Shown: positions 6,953 through 15,656, counted from the stretch's first letter. The stretch: 64,000 nucleotides of DNA from an uncultured Collinsella sp. (GCA_900756765.1 CAAELE010000005.1:17754-81753), one strand, 5' to 3'. Numbers and translations: made by a program. Notes: generated by a model from the sequence alone, not told the origin.

Positions 6953-8956
6953 ATGGCTAAGTTTGACATCATCGCCGCGACCGGTTGCCCGACCGGCATT
7001 GCGCACACCTTCATGGCGAAGGAGGCGCTGGAGAAGGCAGCTGCCGAGCGAGGTCTGACCATTAAGGTCGAGACCCATGGCCAGGTCGGTGTCGAGAACG
7101 AGCTCACCAAGAGCGAGATCGCCGGTGCCAAGGCCGTCGTCGTCGCAGCCGATAAGGATGTCCAGGCTGAGCGTTTCGCCGGTAAGCCCATGGTTTCCGT
7201 CGGCGTTTCCAAGGCCCTGTCCGTCGAGGCCGCCGGTAAGCTGATCGACCGCGCGCTCGCCGCCAAGGGCGACGACACGGTTGCCGCCGCTGCCGATGTC
7301 GAGGACGAGGTCGAGGAGAAGGAGTCCATCGGTCACGTCATCTACAAGCACCTCATGAATGGCGTCAGCCACATGCTGGTCTTCGTCGTTGCCGGTGGTG
7401 TTCTGACCGCCGTCTCATTCCTGTGGGGCATTACGTCCTTCGATTCGACGGCTTCCGACTACAACACCTTTGCCGCGATGCTCAAGATCATCGGCGGCAT
7501 CGCCATGAACCTCATGGTTCCCGTGCTTTCCGCTTACATCGCCGAGTCCATCGGCAAGCGTCCGGCGCTCGTCCCCGGTTTCGTCGCCGGTATGATCGCC
7601 ATCCAGGGCCTGCCTGTTAACGCCGATACCGGCATGATCGACGCCGGTGGCGCAGGTGTGGGCTTTGGCTTCCTGGGCGGCATCGTCGGCGGCTTCCTCG
7701 CTGGCTATGTCATCCTGCTGCTCGAGAAGGTTTTTGCCGGTCTGCCCAAGAACCTGGACGGCCTTAAGGCTATCTTCCTGTACCCGCTGTTCTCGACGGC
7801 TATCGTCGGCCTGGTCATGCTTGGCATTTCCGGCCCCATGGCTGCCATCAACACCGCCATGATGGACTTCCTCAAGGGCCTGTCCGCCTCTGGCGCCGTT
7901 GTTCTGGGTCTTGCCATCGGCTGCATGTGCGCCTTTGACATGGGCGGCCCGGTCAACAAGGCTGCTTACGTCACCGGTACCGCTATGCTCACCGAGGCTC
8001 TGGCTGCCGGTGTCGGCACCGATACCTACAACTTCGGCACCAACTTCATGGCTGCCGTCTCCGCCGCCTGCATCGTTCCGCCGCTGATTACCACCTTCGC
8101 CGTCGTTGTCGGCAAGAAGTACTTCAGCCAGGAGGATCACGACGCCGGTGTCGTCAACCTCATCCTTGGTTGCACCCACATCACCGAGGGCGCCATTCCG
8201 TTCATGACCAAGAACATCTGGCCCGTTATGCCCATCATGATGCTCGGTTCCTCCATCGCTTCGATCCTGACCATCATGTTCAACGTTCACGATCCGGCAC
8301 CCCACGGTGGCTTCCTGGTCCTGCCCGTTGTCGAGAACGGTCCGCTGTGGGTCCTCGCGATCCTCATCGGCGCCGTGGTCGGTGGCATCCTGTTCGTGGC
8401 CTTCAAGAAGTACGACTTCGAGAAGAACCAGAAGGCTGCTCCTGCAGCCAAGCCGGTTGAGGCCCCCAAGGCCGCTGCGGTCGAGGCCCCCAAGGCCGAG
8501 GCTTCCGACTTCGTGAAGGTCGAGAACGTCTTTGTCGCCGAGGACTTCGCTTCTCGTGACGAGGCCCTGAGCTTTGTCTCCAACCAGGCCGTCAAGGCCG
8601 GTATCGCGGGCGATGCCGACGCCGTGATGAACGCCTTCCTGACCCGCGAGGCCGAGGGCACCACGGGCATGATGGAGGGCTTCGCCATCCCGCATGCCAA
8701 GTCCGACGCCATCACCGAGGCTGCCGTCATCGTCGTCAAGGACGATTCTGGCGTGACCGGTTGGGACACCATGGACGGCGCTCCCGTCAACGTTGCCATC
8801 GCCCTGCTCATCCCGGGTGCTCAGGCTGGCACCACGCACCTCAAGATCCTGTCCAAGGTCGCCGAGGCGCTTATGGACGAGGACTTCCGTGCCACCGTCA
8901 AGGGTTCCACCGACGCCGCCGAGATCGCCAAGACGATCAACGCCCGCCTGGTCTAA
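6953..8956 (+). CDS. fruA: Fructose-specific PTS enzyme IIBCA
   Basis: A 667-residue membrane permease of the phosphotransferase system, with domains in the order IIB-IIC-IIA. It takes up fructose and delivers it as fructose 1-phosphate. The IIB domain (about residues 1-100) begins MAKFDIIAATGCPTGIAH, with the phosphorylated Cys12. The IIC membrane domain (about 125-485) has many glycine-rich hydrophobic helices. After an Ala/Pro/Lys linker (KAAPAAKPVEAPKAA), the IIA domain (about 520-667) carries the motif GFAIPHAK with phospho-His581. AAAAGGAGG precedes the ATG at close to ideal spacing. Codon choice is strongly biased to C-ending codons, suggesting high expression. ptsH, ptsI and two fruK-like genes follow. 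Confidence 0.95.
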   Translation: MAKFDIIAATGCPTGIAHTFMAKEALEKAAAERGLTIKVETHGQVGVENELTKSEIAGAKAVVVAADKDVQAERFAGKPMVSVGVSKALSVEAAGKLIDRALAAKGDDTVAAAADVEDEVEEKESIGHVIYKHLMNGVSHMLVFVVAGGVLTAVSFLWGITSFDSTASDYNTFAAMLKIIGGIAMNLMVPVLSAYIAESIGKRPALVPGFVAGMIAIQGLPVNADTGMIDAGGAGVGFGFLGGIVGGFLAGYVILLLEKVFAGLPKNLDGLKAIFLYPLFSTAIVGLVMLGISGPMAAINTAMMDFLKGLSASGAVVLGLAIGCMCAFDMGGPVNKAAYVTGTAMLTEALAAGVGTDTYNFGTNFMAAVSAACIVPPLITTFAVVVGKKYFSQEDHDAGVVNLILGCTHITEGAIPFMTKNIWPVMPIMMLGSSIASILTIMFNVHDPAPHGGFLVLPVVENGPLWVLAILIGAVVGGILFVAFKKYDFEKNQKAAPAAKPVEAPKAAAVEAPKAEASDFVKVENVFVAEDFASRDEALSFVSNQAVKAGIAGDADAVMNAFLTREAEGTTGMMEGFAIPHAKSDAITEAAVIVVKDDSGVTGWDTMDGAPVNVAIALLIPGAQAGTTHLKILSKVAEALMDEDFRATVKGSTDAAEIAKTINARLV

Positions 8957-8991
8957 TTCCACGGTACGCGAATAACATCGCCCCTTGTAAC

Positions 8992-9027
8992 AAAGGCGGA
9001 GACCCTCTCCAGGGCCTCCGCCTTTTT
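8992..9027 (+). terminator. Terminator after fruA
   Basis: AAAGGCGGAG and CTCCGCCTTT-type arms form a GC-rich stem around a short loop, followed by TTTTTC. It ends the fruA transcript. Confidence 0.85.
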
Positions 9028-9038
9028 CATCCCCAAAT

Positions 9039-9107
9039 AAGTTGCGGTGAAATAGGGACTGTTTATACGATTCAACTCCAAATCCAGTCCCTATTTCACC
9101 GCAACTT
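9039..9107. repeat. Palindromic repeat, family A copy 1
   Basis: A perfect 22-bp inverted repeat: 9039-9060 (contains AGTTGCGGTGAAATAGGGAC) and 9086-9107, with a 25-nt spacer. The same arms recur at 17823, 33961 and 34304. It lies in the 547-bp gap between fruA and ptsH, which otherwise holds the fruA terminator, the family B element and an AT-rich stretch just upstream of ptsH. Confidence 0.9.
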
Positions 9108-9213
9108 ACATAAGGGCATAGATAGACCCCATCAACTAGATCAACCAGGCGAACAAAAAATCAGCCAGAATTCCGTTCGCACGATATTGCTCTGGACCGA
9201 CTGAGTTTCCGCA

Positions 9214-9365
9214 GCTTGCTCGCCCATAGGGGGCCGGGCGCTGCCTGTGAGATTTATCGCGAGTTCCGCACGAGCCGAAGAGCACTTAATATGCTCTTCG
9301 TGCGAGCAGGACTGTAGAGCAGGAATTCTCACTGGCCGCGCCCGGCCCCCTGTGGGCGAGCAAGC
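9214..9365. repeat. Composite palindromic element, family B copy 1
   Basis: The outer arms 9214-9240 and 9339-9365 pair at 26 of 27 positions (GGGGGCCGGGCG core, one G-T). Inside, about 55 nt (roughly 9258-9313) contain a hairpin CGAAGAGCAC/TGCTCTTCG and flanking CGCAC/GTGCG. This inner core is nearly identical to the reverse complement of the core at 24.96-25.03 kb, while the outer arms of the two copies are unrelated. No coding potential is seen. Confidence 0.8.
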
Positions 9366-9503
9366 GGACGACAAACACATCTGTCCAACAATTCGTGCGA
9401 AACATAATGAAAAACCGTTTGATGTGAGTTAATATAAACAACGTCGTGAATCTGACTCCTGCCGCATGCACGACAGGGGTTAAACACAAAAAAGGAGTCA
9501 ATT

Positions 9504-9767
9504 ATGGTTTCTGAGAAGGCTACCCTCGTCAATCCGCAGGGTCTTCACATGCGTCCGGCCGGCCTCTTCGCCTCCACCATGGGCAAGTACGCCTGCGACG
9601 TGACTGTCGTCACCCCCGAGAAGGAGGTCAACGGCAAGTCCCCGATGGCCCTCATGGCTGCTGGTATCCCCTGTGGCACCGAGGTCGAGGTCAAGTGCGA
9701 TGGCGCTGACGAGGCCGAGGCTCTGGCTGCTGCCATCGAGCTCATCAAGAGCGGTCTTGGCGAGTAG
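9504..9767 (+). CDS. ptsH: Phosphocarrier protein HPr
   Basis: HPr carries a phosphoryl group from enzyme I to the IIA domains. The 87-residue protein is standard length. The active-site loop NPQGLHMRPAG places the phospho-histidine at His15 next to Arg17. Ser46 is present in NGKSPMALM, the position phosphorylated by HPr kinase in Firmicutes, but it is followed by proline, so regulatory phosphorylation cannot be assumed. AAAAAAGGAG precedes the ATG. Codon use is highly biased, as in fruA and ptsI. ptsI follows after a short gap with a hairpin. Confidence 0.97.
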   Translation: MVSEKATLVNPQGLHMRPAGLFASTMGKYACDVTVVTPEKEVNGKSPMALMAAGIPCGTEVEVKCDGADEAEALAAAIELIKSGLGE

Positions 9768-9811
9768 AACTCAAACGGGTCGCATGTTGAACAATTAAGT
9801 TCATACTTGGG

Positions 9812-9847
9812 GGCGCAGTGACCTGTATCAAGGTAGCTGCGCTCTTT
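9812..9847 (+). terminator. Hairpin between ptsH and ptsI
   Basis: GGCGCAG and CTGCGC arms followed by TCTTTTG resemble a weak terminator. Readthrough would give more ptsH than ptsI message, as is usual for these two genes. Confidence 0.5.
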
Positions 9848-9894
9848 TGTCATGGATATGGCAAAACGCTTTATCACATGACACGGAGAGAGGA

Positions 9895-11604
9895 ATGGGA
9901 ATGTATCAGGGAGTCAACGCATCCGAGGGCATCGGTATCGGCACCGTCATGGTCGCCGTCGATCCCGACTTGACGTTTGAACCGCACGCGGTTGCTGATT
10001 CGGCCGCAGAGAAGGAGCGTTATCAGACTGCTCTTTCGGTCTTCTGCGAGAAGACCCAGGCTCAGGCCGACCACATGAAGGAGACGGTGGGCGAGGCCGA
10101 GGCCGAGATCATGAGCGGACACATTGTCCTTGCTCAGGACCCGGGCATGACCGACGCCATCAACGCCGCCATTGACGGCGGTACTTGCGCCGAGCAGGCG
10201 CTCATGGACACCTCGACCATGTTTGAGAACATGTTCCTGTCCATGGACGACGAGATGTTCCGTCTGCGCGCGGCCGACATCGCCGACATCCGCACCGGTA
10301 TTCTGGCCGAGCTGCTGGGCAAGGAGGTCGTCGACCTCTCTGTCCTGCCCGAGAACACCGTCGTTGTCGTGCACGACCTTACGCCGTCCATGACCGCCAC
10401 GATCGATAAGGCCCACGTTGCCGGTATCGTCACCGAGACCGGTGGCCGCACGTCGCACTCCGCGATCATCGCGCGCGCTCTCGAGATCCCGGCCGTCCTT
10501 TCGGTCTCTAACAGCTGCACCGCGCTTCGCAACGGCATGACCGTCGTCGTCGACGGTGGCAAGGGTGTTGTCGAGGCCGATCCCGACGAGGAGACGCTCG
10601 CTGCCTACACCGCCAAGGCCGAGGCCTTCGCTGCCGAGAAGGCAGCCCTCGAGGCCTTCCGCGGCAAGCCGTCCGTGACTGCCGATGGCATCAAGAAGAT
10701 CATCGCTTGCAACATCGGTAACCCCGATGACGTGCCCAATGCGCTCGATCACGATGCCGAGGCTATCGGTCTGTTCCGCTCCGAGTTCCTGTTCATGGAC
10801 TCCGCCGAGCTTCCTTCTGAGGAGGAGCAGTTCAACGCTTACCGCAAGGTCGCTAGCGCGCTCAAGGGCGCTCCGGTCATCATCCGTACGCTCGACGTGG
10901 GTGGCGACAAGGAGATCCCGTACCTGCACATGGTCAAGGAAGACAACCCCTTCATGGGCTTCCGCGCCGTGCGTTACTGCCTGGCCAATCCCGACCAGTA
11001 CAAGGTCCAGCTTCGCGCCCTGCTGCGCGCCAGCGCCTTTGGTGACGTCAAGATCATGATCCCGCTCGTCACCTGCGTCGAGGAGGTCGTGGCCGTCAAG
11101 GAGCTCGTCGAGCAGTGCAAGGCCGAGCTGACCGAAGAGGGTCGCAAGTTCAACGAGAACATCGAGGTCGGCATTATGGTCGAGACGCCTGCTGCGTCGC
11201 TGCTCGCTGACCGCCTGGCCGAGGTCGCCGACTTCTTCTCCATCGGCACCAACGACCTGATCGGCTACACCATGTGCGCCGACCGTGGCAACGACACCAT
11301 CTCCAACCTGTACCAGGTGTACTATCCCGCCGTGCTCCGCTCGCTCAAGAACATCATCGAGAGCGGCGTGAAGGCCGGCATCATGGTCGGCATGTGCGGC
11401 GAGGCCGCTGCCGATCCGCTGCTTGAGCCGCTGCTGATTAGCTGGGGCCTGGAGGAGTTCTCGATGAGCGCTCCGTCCATCCTGCGCGCCCGCAAGACCA
11501 TCAGCCAGTGGACCAAGGCCGAGTGCGACGAGCTCGCCGAGAAGGCGCTCGCCTGCAACACTGCCGCCGAGGTCAAGGCGCTGCTCGAGTCTGCTGCTCG
11601 CTAA
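9895..11604 (+). CDS. ptsI: PEP-protein phosphotransferase (PTS enzyme I)
   Basis: Enzyme I takes phosphate from phosphoenolpyruvate and passes it to HPr. At 569 residues it is standard length. The N-terminal domain holds the phospho-histidine in TGGRTSHSAIIAR (His188 with this start). The C-terminal PEP-binding barrel shows LFRSEFLFMD, IRTLDVGGDKEIPYL, FSIGTNDLIGY and MVGMCGEAAADP with catalytic Cys501. GGAGAGAGG precedes two possible ATGs, at 9895 and 9901; an upstream in-frame start at 9847 is less likely. The gene sits between ptsH and the fruK-like pair, and the codon bias suggests high expression. Confidence 0.97.
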   Translation: MGMYQGVNASEGIGIGTVMVAVDPDLTFEPHAVADSAAEKERYQTALSVFCEKTQAQADHMKETVGEAEAEIMSGHIVLAQDPGMTDAINAAIDGGTCAEQALMDTSTMFENMFLSMDDEMFRLRAADIADIRTGILAELLGKEVVDLSVLPENTVVVVHDLTPSMTATIDKAHVAGIVTETGGRTSHSAIIARALEIPAVLSVSNSCTALRNGMTVVVDGGKGVVEADPDEETLAAYTAKAEAFAAEKAALEAFRGKPSVTADGIKKIIACNIGNPDDVPNALDHDAEAIGLFRSEFLFMDSAELPSEEEQFNAYRKVASALKGAPVIIRTLDVGGDKEIPYLHMVKEDNPFMGFRAVRYCLANPDQYKVQLRALLRASAFGDVKIMIPLVTCVEEVVAVKELVEQCKAELTEEGRKFNENIEVGIMVETPAASLLADRLAEVADFFSIGTNDLIGYTMCADRGNDTISNLYQVYYPAVLRSLKNIIESGVKAGIMVGMCGEAAADPLLEPLLISWGLEEFSMSAPSILRARKTISQWTKAECDELAEKALACNTAAEVKALLESAAR

Positions 11605-11678
11605 TTTGGTATCAGAGGTAACCGCGTGGTTGGAATGGGCCGGCCACGCGGCCCTCACATATACAGGGGGTACTGTAA

Positions 11679-12611
11679 ATGTTCTACACGCTAACCGCTA
11701 ACCCGGCTGTCGACATGACGGTTTCGAGCTCTCCGCTCGAGCCCGACGAGAACGTCCGCACCGGCTCGGCCAGCTATACGGCCAACGGCAAGGGCCTCGA
11801 CGTGTCCTTCGCCTTTAAGAAGATGGGCGTCGACACCGTCGCGCTCGGCTTCTTCGCTGGCTTCACGGGCAAGTTCATCGTCGAGGAGGTCATGAACCTG
11901 GGTTGCCTGTGCCGCCCGGTCTGGACCGACGGCATCACGCGTATCAACACCTACGTCAACGATGGCCAGCATGAGTACGGCATCCTTAACCCTGGCGCCC
12001 CGATTACGCCGGAGCACCAGAAGGAGCTCTACAACATCCTGGACACCGCGGGCGACCTTGAGTGCCTGATCGTCTCCGGTTCCGTGCCTCCCAAAGCTAC
12101 GCCCGACTTCCTGGCTCAGGTCATGGAGCACGCTCAGGCTCGTGGCGCCGACGTCGTCCTGGACCTGTCCTCCGACAAGCTCAAGGAGCTCGCTCACAAG
12201 AAGCCGCTGCTCATCAAGCCGAACCATCACGAGATGAAGGCCATCTTCGGCGTGCCGGTCGACACCGACGACGAGGTCCGCGTTGCCATGAAGCTCGCCC
12301 ACGACGCCGGCGTCCAGAACGTACTGCTCACCCGTGGTAGCCGCGGCGACGCTTACTTCTCCAACGGCGAGGACATCTGGTACGCCAAGCGTGAGTTCAA
12401 CATCAAGCTGGTCTCTTCCGTCTGCGCCGGAGACTGCACCCTCGCTGCGTTCCTGCACAAGTGGTACAGGGATCGCGACAACGTCGAGGAGGCCATGAAG
12501 CTCGCTATGGCCACCGGCGCCAACGTCGCTGAGTCCGTGGGCATTGGCGACTTTGGTCACGTTGACGAGTACAGCAAGCGCGTTGCTGTCCGTAAGCTTG
12601 ATCGCAAGTAA
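11679..12611 (+). CDS. fruK: 1-phosphofructokinase-like PfkB-family kinase (copy 1)
   Basis: This 310-residue kinase belongs to the PfkB/LacC/FruK group. In this PTS context it most likely phosphorylates fructose 1-phosphate to fructose 1,6-bisphosphate; tagatose-6-phosphate kinase activity is possible. The N terminus MFYTLTANPAVDMTV is typical. NGKGLDVSFAFKKMG binds sugar phosphate, and the C-terminal VCAGDCTLAAFL carries the catalytic Asp of the GAGD-type anion hole, here with Cys in place of the first Gly. AGGGGG lies about 9 nt before the ATG. A terminator follows, so it is separated from its paralogue downstream. Confidence 0.88.
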   Translation: MFYTLTANPAVDMTVSSSPLEPDENVRTGSASYTANGKGLDVSFAFKKMGVDTVALGFFAGFTGKFIVEEVMNLGCLCRPVWTDGITRINTYVNDGQHEYGILNPGAPITPEHQKELYNILDTAGDLECLIVSGSVPPKATPDFLAQVMEHAQARGADVVLDLSSDKLKELAHKKPLLIKPNHHEMKAIFGVPVDTDDEVRVAMKLAHDAGVQNVLLTRGSRGDAYFSNGEDIWYAKREFNIKLVSSVCAGDCTLAAFLHKWYRDRDNVEEAMKLAMATGANVAESVGIGDFGHVDEYSKRVAVRKLDRK

Positions 12612-12638
12612 GCGAAAATCGACAAATTCGTGCGCATG

Positions 12639-12672
12639 CGGCGTCCCGGTTTTGATCGGGGCGCCGTTTTTT
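12639..12672 (+). terminator. Terminator after the first fruK-like gene
   Basis: CGGCGTCCCG and CGGGGCGCCG arms with an 8-nt loop are followed by six T. It should end the ptsI-fruK transcript. Confidence 0.85.
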
Positions 12673-12729
12673 CGTTGGAAAAGTGAGATGAAACCGCCCT
12701 TCACCGCTTCCACACCGTTCGCCGAGTTG

Positions 12730-12787
12730 TTGTAGCCTTTTGCCGAAGCGTGGAATATACTTTCATTAACACGTTGCTTCGTGAAAG
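12730..12787 (+). promoter_or_regulatory. Candidate promoter and operator of the second fruK-like gene
   Basis: TTGTAG (12730-12735), a 17-nt spacer and GAATAT (12753-12758) form a plausible promoter. CTTTCA (12760-12765) and TGAAAG (12782-12787) flank the start region; the same half-sites form the palindrome upstream of fruA, which hints at shared control. The operator part is weak evidence. Confidence 0.4.
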
Positions 12788-12795
12788 GAACATTC

Positions 12796-13728
12796 ATGAT
12801 TTACACGCTCACTGCAAATCCCGCTATTGACTACAACATCTCCTGCGATGGCCTGTCTGCCAATACCGTTACGCGCACCCGTAACGCGGTCTACACCCCC
12901 AACGGCAAGGGTCTCAACGTCTCGTTTACGCTCGACCACTACGGTGTCGACACCACGATCCTGGGATTCTTTGCCGGCTTCTCGGGTGAGTTTATCGTTA
13001 AGGGCGCCGAGGCCCTTGGCGTGCCCGTCAAGCCCGTGTGGACTGACGGCATCACGCGTGTCAACGTGTTCCTCAACGCCGGTCCCGATACCGAGTACAA
13101 CATGGTCAATGCTGGTGCCGCCATCAATGCTGCCAACGAGCAGGAGATGTTTGAGCTCATCGATTCGCTTGACGACATGACCTGCCTGGTCATTAGCGGA
13201 TCGCTGCCCCCCAACACTTCCGAGGGCTTCCTGGCAGAGGTCCTGCGTCGCGTGAAGGCGAAAGGCGCCGAGTTCGTGCTCGATATCTCGAGCCATCAGC
13301 TGGTCGACCTCATCGCCATGGAGCCGTTGCTCATTAAGCCCAACGATGACGAGCTGCTCGACATCTTTGGCATTAAGGTGAGCGGTGGCGATGACGAGTC
13401 CGTCAAGGCTGCTATGGCCGAGCTTCACGCCAAGGGCGCTAAGAACGTACTGCTGACCCTGGGTGGCGACGGCGCGTACTTCTCCAACGGCGAGCACATC
13501 TGGTTTGCCAACCGTACCTTTGAGGTCAAGGTGCTGTCGACCGTCTGCGCCGGCGATTCTTCGCTCGCTGCCTTCTTGTCCGTGTGGCACGACGCCCCCG
13601 AGCGCGTCGAAGACGCCCTGCGCCTCTCGATGGCTACCGGTGCCAATGTGGTCGAGTGCGCGGGCCTGGGCGATTTTGCCAAGGTGGACGAATACAAGAA
13701 GAACATCGATGTTCGTCAGGTCTGCTAG
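12796..13728 (+). CDS. fruK: 1-phosphofructokinase-like PfkB-family kinase (copy 2)
   Basis: A second 310-residue PfkB-family kinase, clearly a paralogue of the preceding gene: both begin with a YTLTANPA.D motif, share NGKGL.VSF, FFAGF.G.FIV, PVWTDGITR and end with VCAGD..LAAFL around the catalytic Asp. It probably acts on fructose 1-phosphate or a related ketose phosphate. ATG 12796 is chosen because GAAAGGA lies just upstream, and the start then aligns with copy 1. It has its own likely promoter and a strong terminator. Which copy serves the fructose PTS cannot be decided from sequence. Confidence 0.87.
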   Translation: MIYTLTANPAIDYNISCDGLSANTVTRTRNAVYTPNGKGLNVSFTLDHYGVDTTILGFFAGFSGEFIVKGAEALGVPVKPVWTDGITRVNVFLNAGPDTEYNMVNAGAAINAANEQEMFELIDSLDDMTCLVISGSLPPNTSEGFLAEVLRRVKAKGAEFVLDISSHQLVDLIAMEPLLIKPNDDELLDIFGIKVSGGDDESVKAAMAELHAKGAKNVLLTLGGDGAYFSNGEHIWFANRTFEVKVLSTVCAGDSSLAAFLSVWHDAPERVEDALRLSMATGANVVECAGLGDFAKVDEYKKNIDVRQVC

Positions 13729-13761
13729 TTCCGGCACCTTGCCTGAATAGTTCGATTAATT

Positions 13762-13795
13762 CGCATCCGTCTTAGACCAGGACGGATGCGTTTTT
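13762..13795 (+). terminator. Terminator after the second fruK-like gene
   Basis: A perfect 10-bp stem (CGCATCCGTC/GACGGATGCG) with a 9-nt loop is followed by TTTTT. Confidence 0.9.
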
Positions 13796-13892
13796 GTTTA
13801 TCGGACTTGCGTGTGCAGTAGAGGCTGTTTCTTGCTAGACTTCTTGCAGATGCAATCGATAGCCAATTTGATAGTCGTAGGAGGCCATAGGC

Positions 13893-15287
13893 ATGTGCAA
13901 TGTTTCGCTCAACGGTACGCAGCCGACCGATGCCTCCATCCGTGTCCTGCGTGCGCTTGAGGCGGCCGGTCTTGAGGCTTGGTACGTAGGCGGTTGGGTA
14001 CGTGATGCCCTGATGGGGCGTCCCAGCCACGATGTCGACATGTGCTGCAGCGGCCTGTGGCAGGAGTCAAAAGCGGCGCTCGAGGCAGCGGATATCGCCG
14101 TGGTTGAGTCGGGCATCAAATTTGGCGGCATCACGGCTATTTGCGATGGCGAGCGCATCGAGGTCACCACCTACCGCCTAGACGGCTTTTACACCGATGG
14201 TCGCCATCCCCAGAGCGTGGAGCGCGCCGCTTCGCTTGAGGACGATCTGGCGCGCCGCGACTTTACCGTCAATGCCATGGCGTGGCATCCCGAGCGCGGC
14301 CTTGTCGACCGCTATGACGGCCAGGGCGACCTGGATCGTAAACTCATCCGCGCCGTTGGAGATCCCAAGCGTCGTTTTAACGAGGACGCGCTTCGCATGC
14401 TGCGCGCGGTGCGTTTTGCCTGCCGTCTGGACTTTATGATTGAACCCGCGACCAAACAGGCTCTGGCCGAATGTGCGCCGCTTCTCGATGCCGTGGCGCG
14501 AGAGCGCGTGGGTATTGAGCTTGAGGGCATCCTTTCGACCGGCCACGGGGGAGACGCGATGCTGCGCTACCCCGAGCTTGTTTGCGCCGCCGTGCCCGAG
14601 CTCGCGCCCGCTCGCGGGTTTGACCAGCGCAGCGTCTACCATGCGTTTAACGTCTACGAGCATATCGCCCGCGTGCTGACGGTGGCAGGGGAGCTGGCGC
14701 TGTGCGATGGCGTCGCGCCCTCTTCGAGCTTGATGTGGGCGGCTTTTTTGCACGATGTCTCTAAGCCCGATTGCTTTACGGTCGATCACGCCGGCAGCGG
14801 ACACTTCTACGGTCATCCCGAGCTCGGTGCCACGAAGGCGCGTGTCATCATGGATCGCCTGGCGCTCTCGCACGATTTGGTGCGCGATGTGTGTCTGTTG
14901 ATCAAATACCATGACAAGCCGTTGCGTCCCGAGCGATCCTGCCTGCTCAATATGATGCGCGCGCTTTCGGGCGAGGGTGTCGATACGCCGCGTCTGATGG
15001 ACGAGCTCATGGACCTTAAGCGTGCCGACACACTCGGTAAGGCACCTTCGTGTTTCTATTACGTCGAGACGATCGAGGAGATGCGCGCGCTAACTCACGA
15101 GTTGCTGGCGGCGGGGGAGCCCTATACGCTCAAGATGCTTGCCATCAATGGTGGGGATTTGATCCGCGCGGGCGTCAAGCCCGGGCCGGAACTGGGGCAG
15201 CTGCTCAACGCCGCCCTCGATGCCGTGATCGAGGACAATGTCCCCAACGAGTGCGAAGCACTCCTGGCTCACCTGCACCTGGGGTAG
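13893..15287 (+). CDS. cca: CCA tRNA nucleotidyltransferase
   Basis: This enzyme adds or repairs the 3' CCA of tRNAs. The 464-residue protein has the class II nucleotidyltransferase head (about residues 20-160), with WYVGGWVRDALMGRP followed by the catalytic HDVD, then RRDFTVNAMAW and DPKRRFNEDALRMLRAVRFA for nucleotide choice and tRNA contact. An HD domain (AAFLHDVSKPDCF) follows near residue 285, as in many actinobacterial and Gram-positive forms. TAGGAGG lies upstream of the ATG. Two tRNA-Glu genes follow, themselves with encoded CCA. A poly(A) polymerase role is less likely because of the head and HD combination. Confidence 0.92.
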   Translation: MCNVSLNGTQPTDASIRVLRALEAAGLEAWYVGGWVRDALMGRPSHDVDMCCSGLWQESKAALEAADIAVVESGIKFGGITAICDGERIEVTTYRLDGFYTDGRHPQSVERAASLEDDLARRDFTVNAMAWHPERGLVDRYDGQGDLDRKLIRAVGDPKRRFNEDALRMLRAVRFACRLDFMIEPATKQALAECAPLLDAVARERVGIELEGILSTGHGGDAMLRYPELVCAAVPELAPARGFDQRSVYHAFNVYEHIARVLTVAGELALCDGVAPSSSLMWAAFLHDVSKPDCFTVDHAGSGHFYGHPELGATKARVIMDRLALSHDLVRDVCLLIKYHDKPLRPERSCLLNMMRALSGEGVDTPRLMDELMDLKRADTLGKAPSCFYYVETIEEMRALTHELLAAGEPYTLKMLAINGGDLIRAGVKPGPELGQLLNAALDAVIEDNVPNECEALLAHLHLG

Positions 15288-15374
15288 TCAGGTGGTTCCA
15301 TTCCATATGAGCGCCCGGTTGACCTGCGCTTTCCATAACCTCACGACAAAATCTGAGCAATTTGGAATTTCTTC

Positions 15375-15403
15375 TTGCGCTCGCGTTTTTTGTCCCGTAA
15401 TAT
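15375..15403 (+). promoter_or_regulatory. Promoter of the tRNA-Glu pair
   Basis: TTGCGC (15375-15380), a 17-nt spacer and TAATAT (15398-15403) lie about 35 nt upstream of the first tRNA. Confidence 0.6.
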
Positions 15404-15437
15404 ATTTCCTCGCAGCACGGCAGTGCAGATGTCATGT

Positions 15438-15514
15438 GGCCCGTTCGTCTAGCGGTTTAGGACGCCGCCCTCTCAAGGCGGAGATCACCAGTTCGAATCT
15501 GGTACGGGCTACCA
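15438..15514 (+). tRNA. tRNA-Glu (CTC), copy 1
   Basis: The cloverleaf folds fully: acceptor GGCCCGT pairs with ACGGGCT (one G-T), the anticodon stem CCGCC/GGCGG encloses loop CTCTCAA with anticodon CTC, and the T arm is ACCAG-TTCGAAT-CTGGT. CCA is encoded. It reads GAG codons. Confidence 0.96.
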
Positions 15515-15536
15515 CTTCTTTTCTGCTGAGGCTTAT

Positions 15537-15613
15537 GGCCCGTTCGTCTAGCGGTTTAGGACGCCGCCCTCTCAAGGCGGAGATCACCAGTTCGAATCTG
15601 GTACGGGCTACCA
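15537..15613 (+). tRNA. tRNA-Glu (CTC), copy 2
   Basis: All 77 nt, including encoded CCA, are identical to copy 1, from which it is separated by 22 nt. The pair probably forms one transcript. Confidence 0.96.
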
Positions 15614-15623
15614 TGAATCTGAG

Positions 15624-15656
15624 ACCCGGACTTCCCACGGAAGTTCGGGTTTTTTA
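15624..15656 (+). terminator. Terminator after the tRNA pair
   Basis: ACCCGGACTTCC pairs with GGAAGTTCGGGT around a 3-nt loop (one G-T) and is followed by a run of T. Confidence 0.85.

Noticed and set aside
9141..9532. Small open frames on both strands inside the family B element before ptsH
   Set aside because: They exist only because the palindrome lacks stops; no ribosome site and no conserved peptide.
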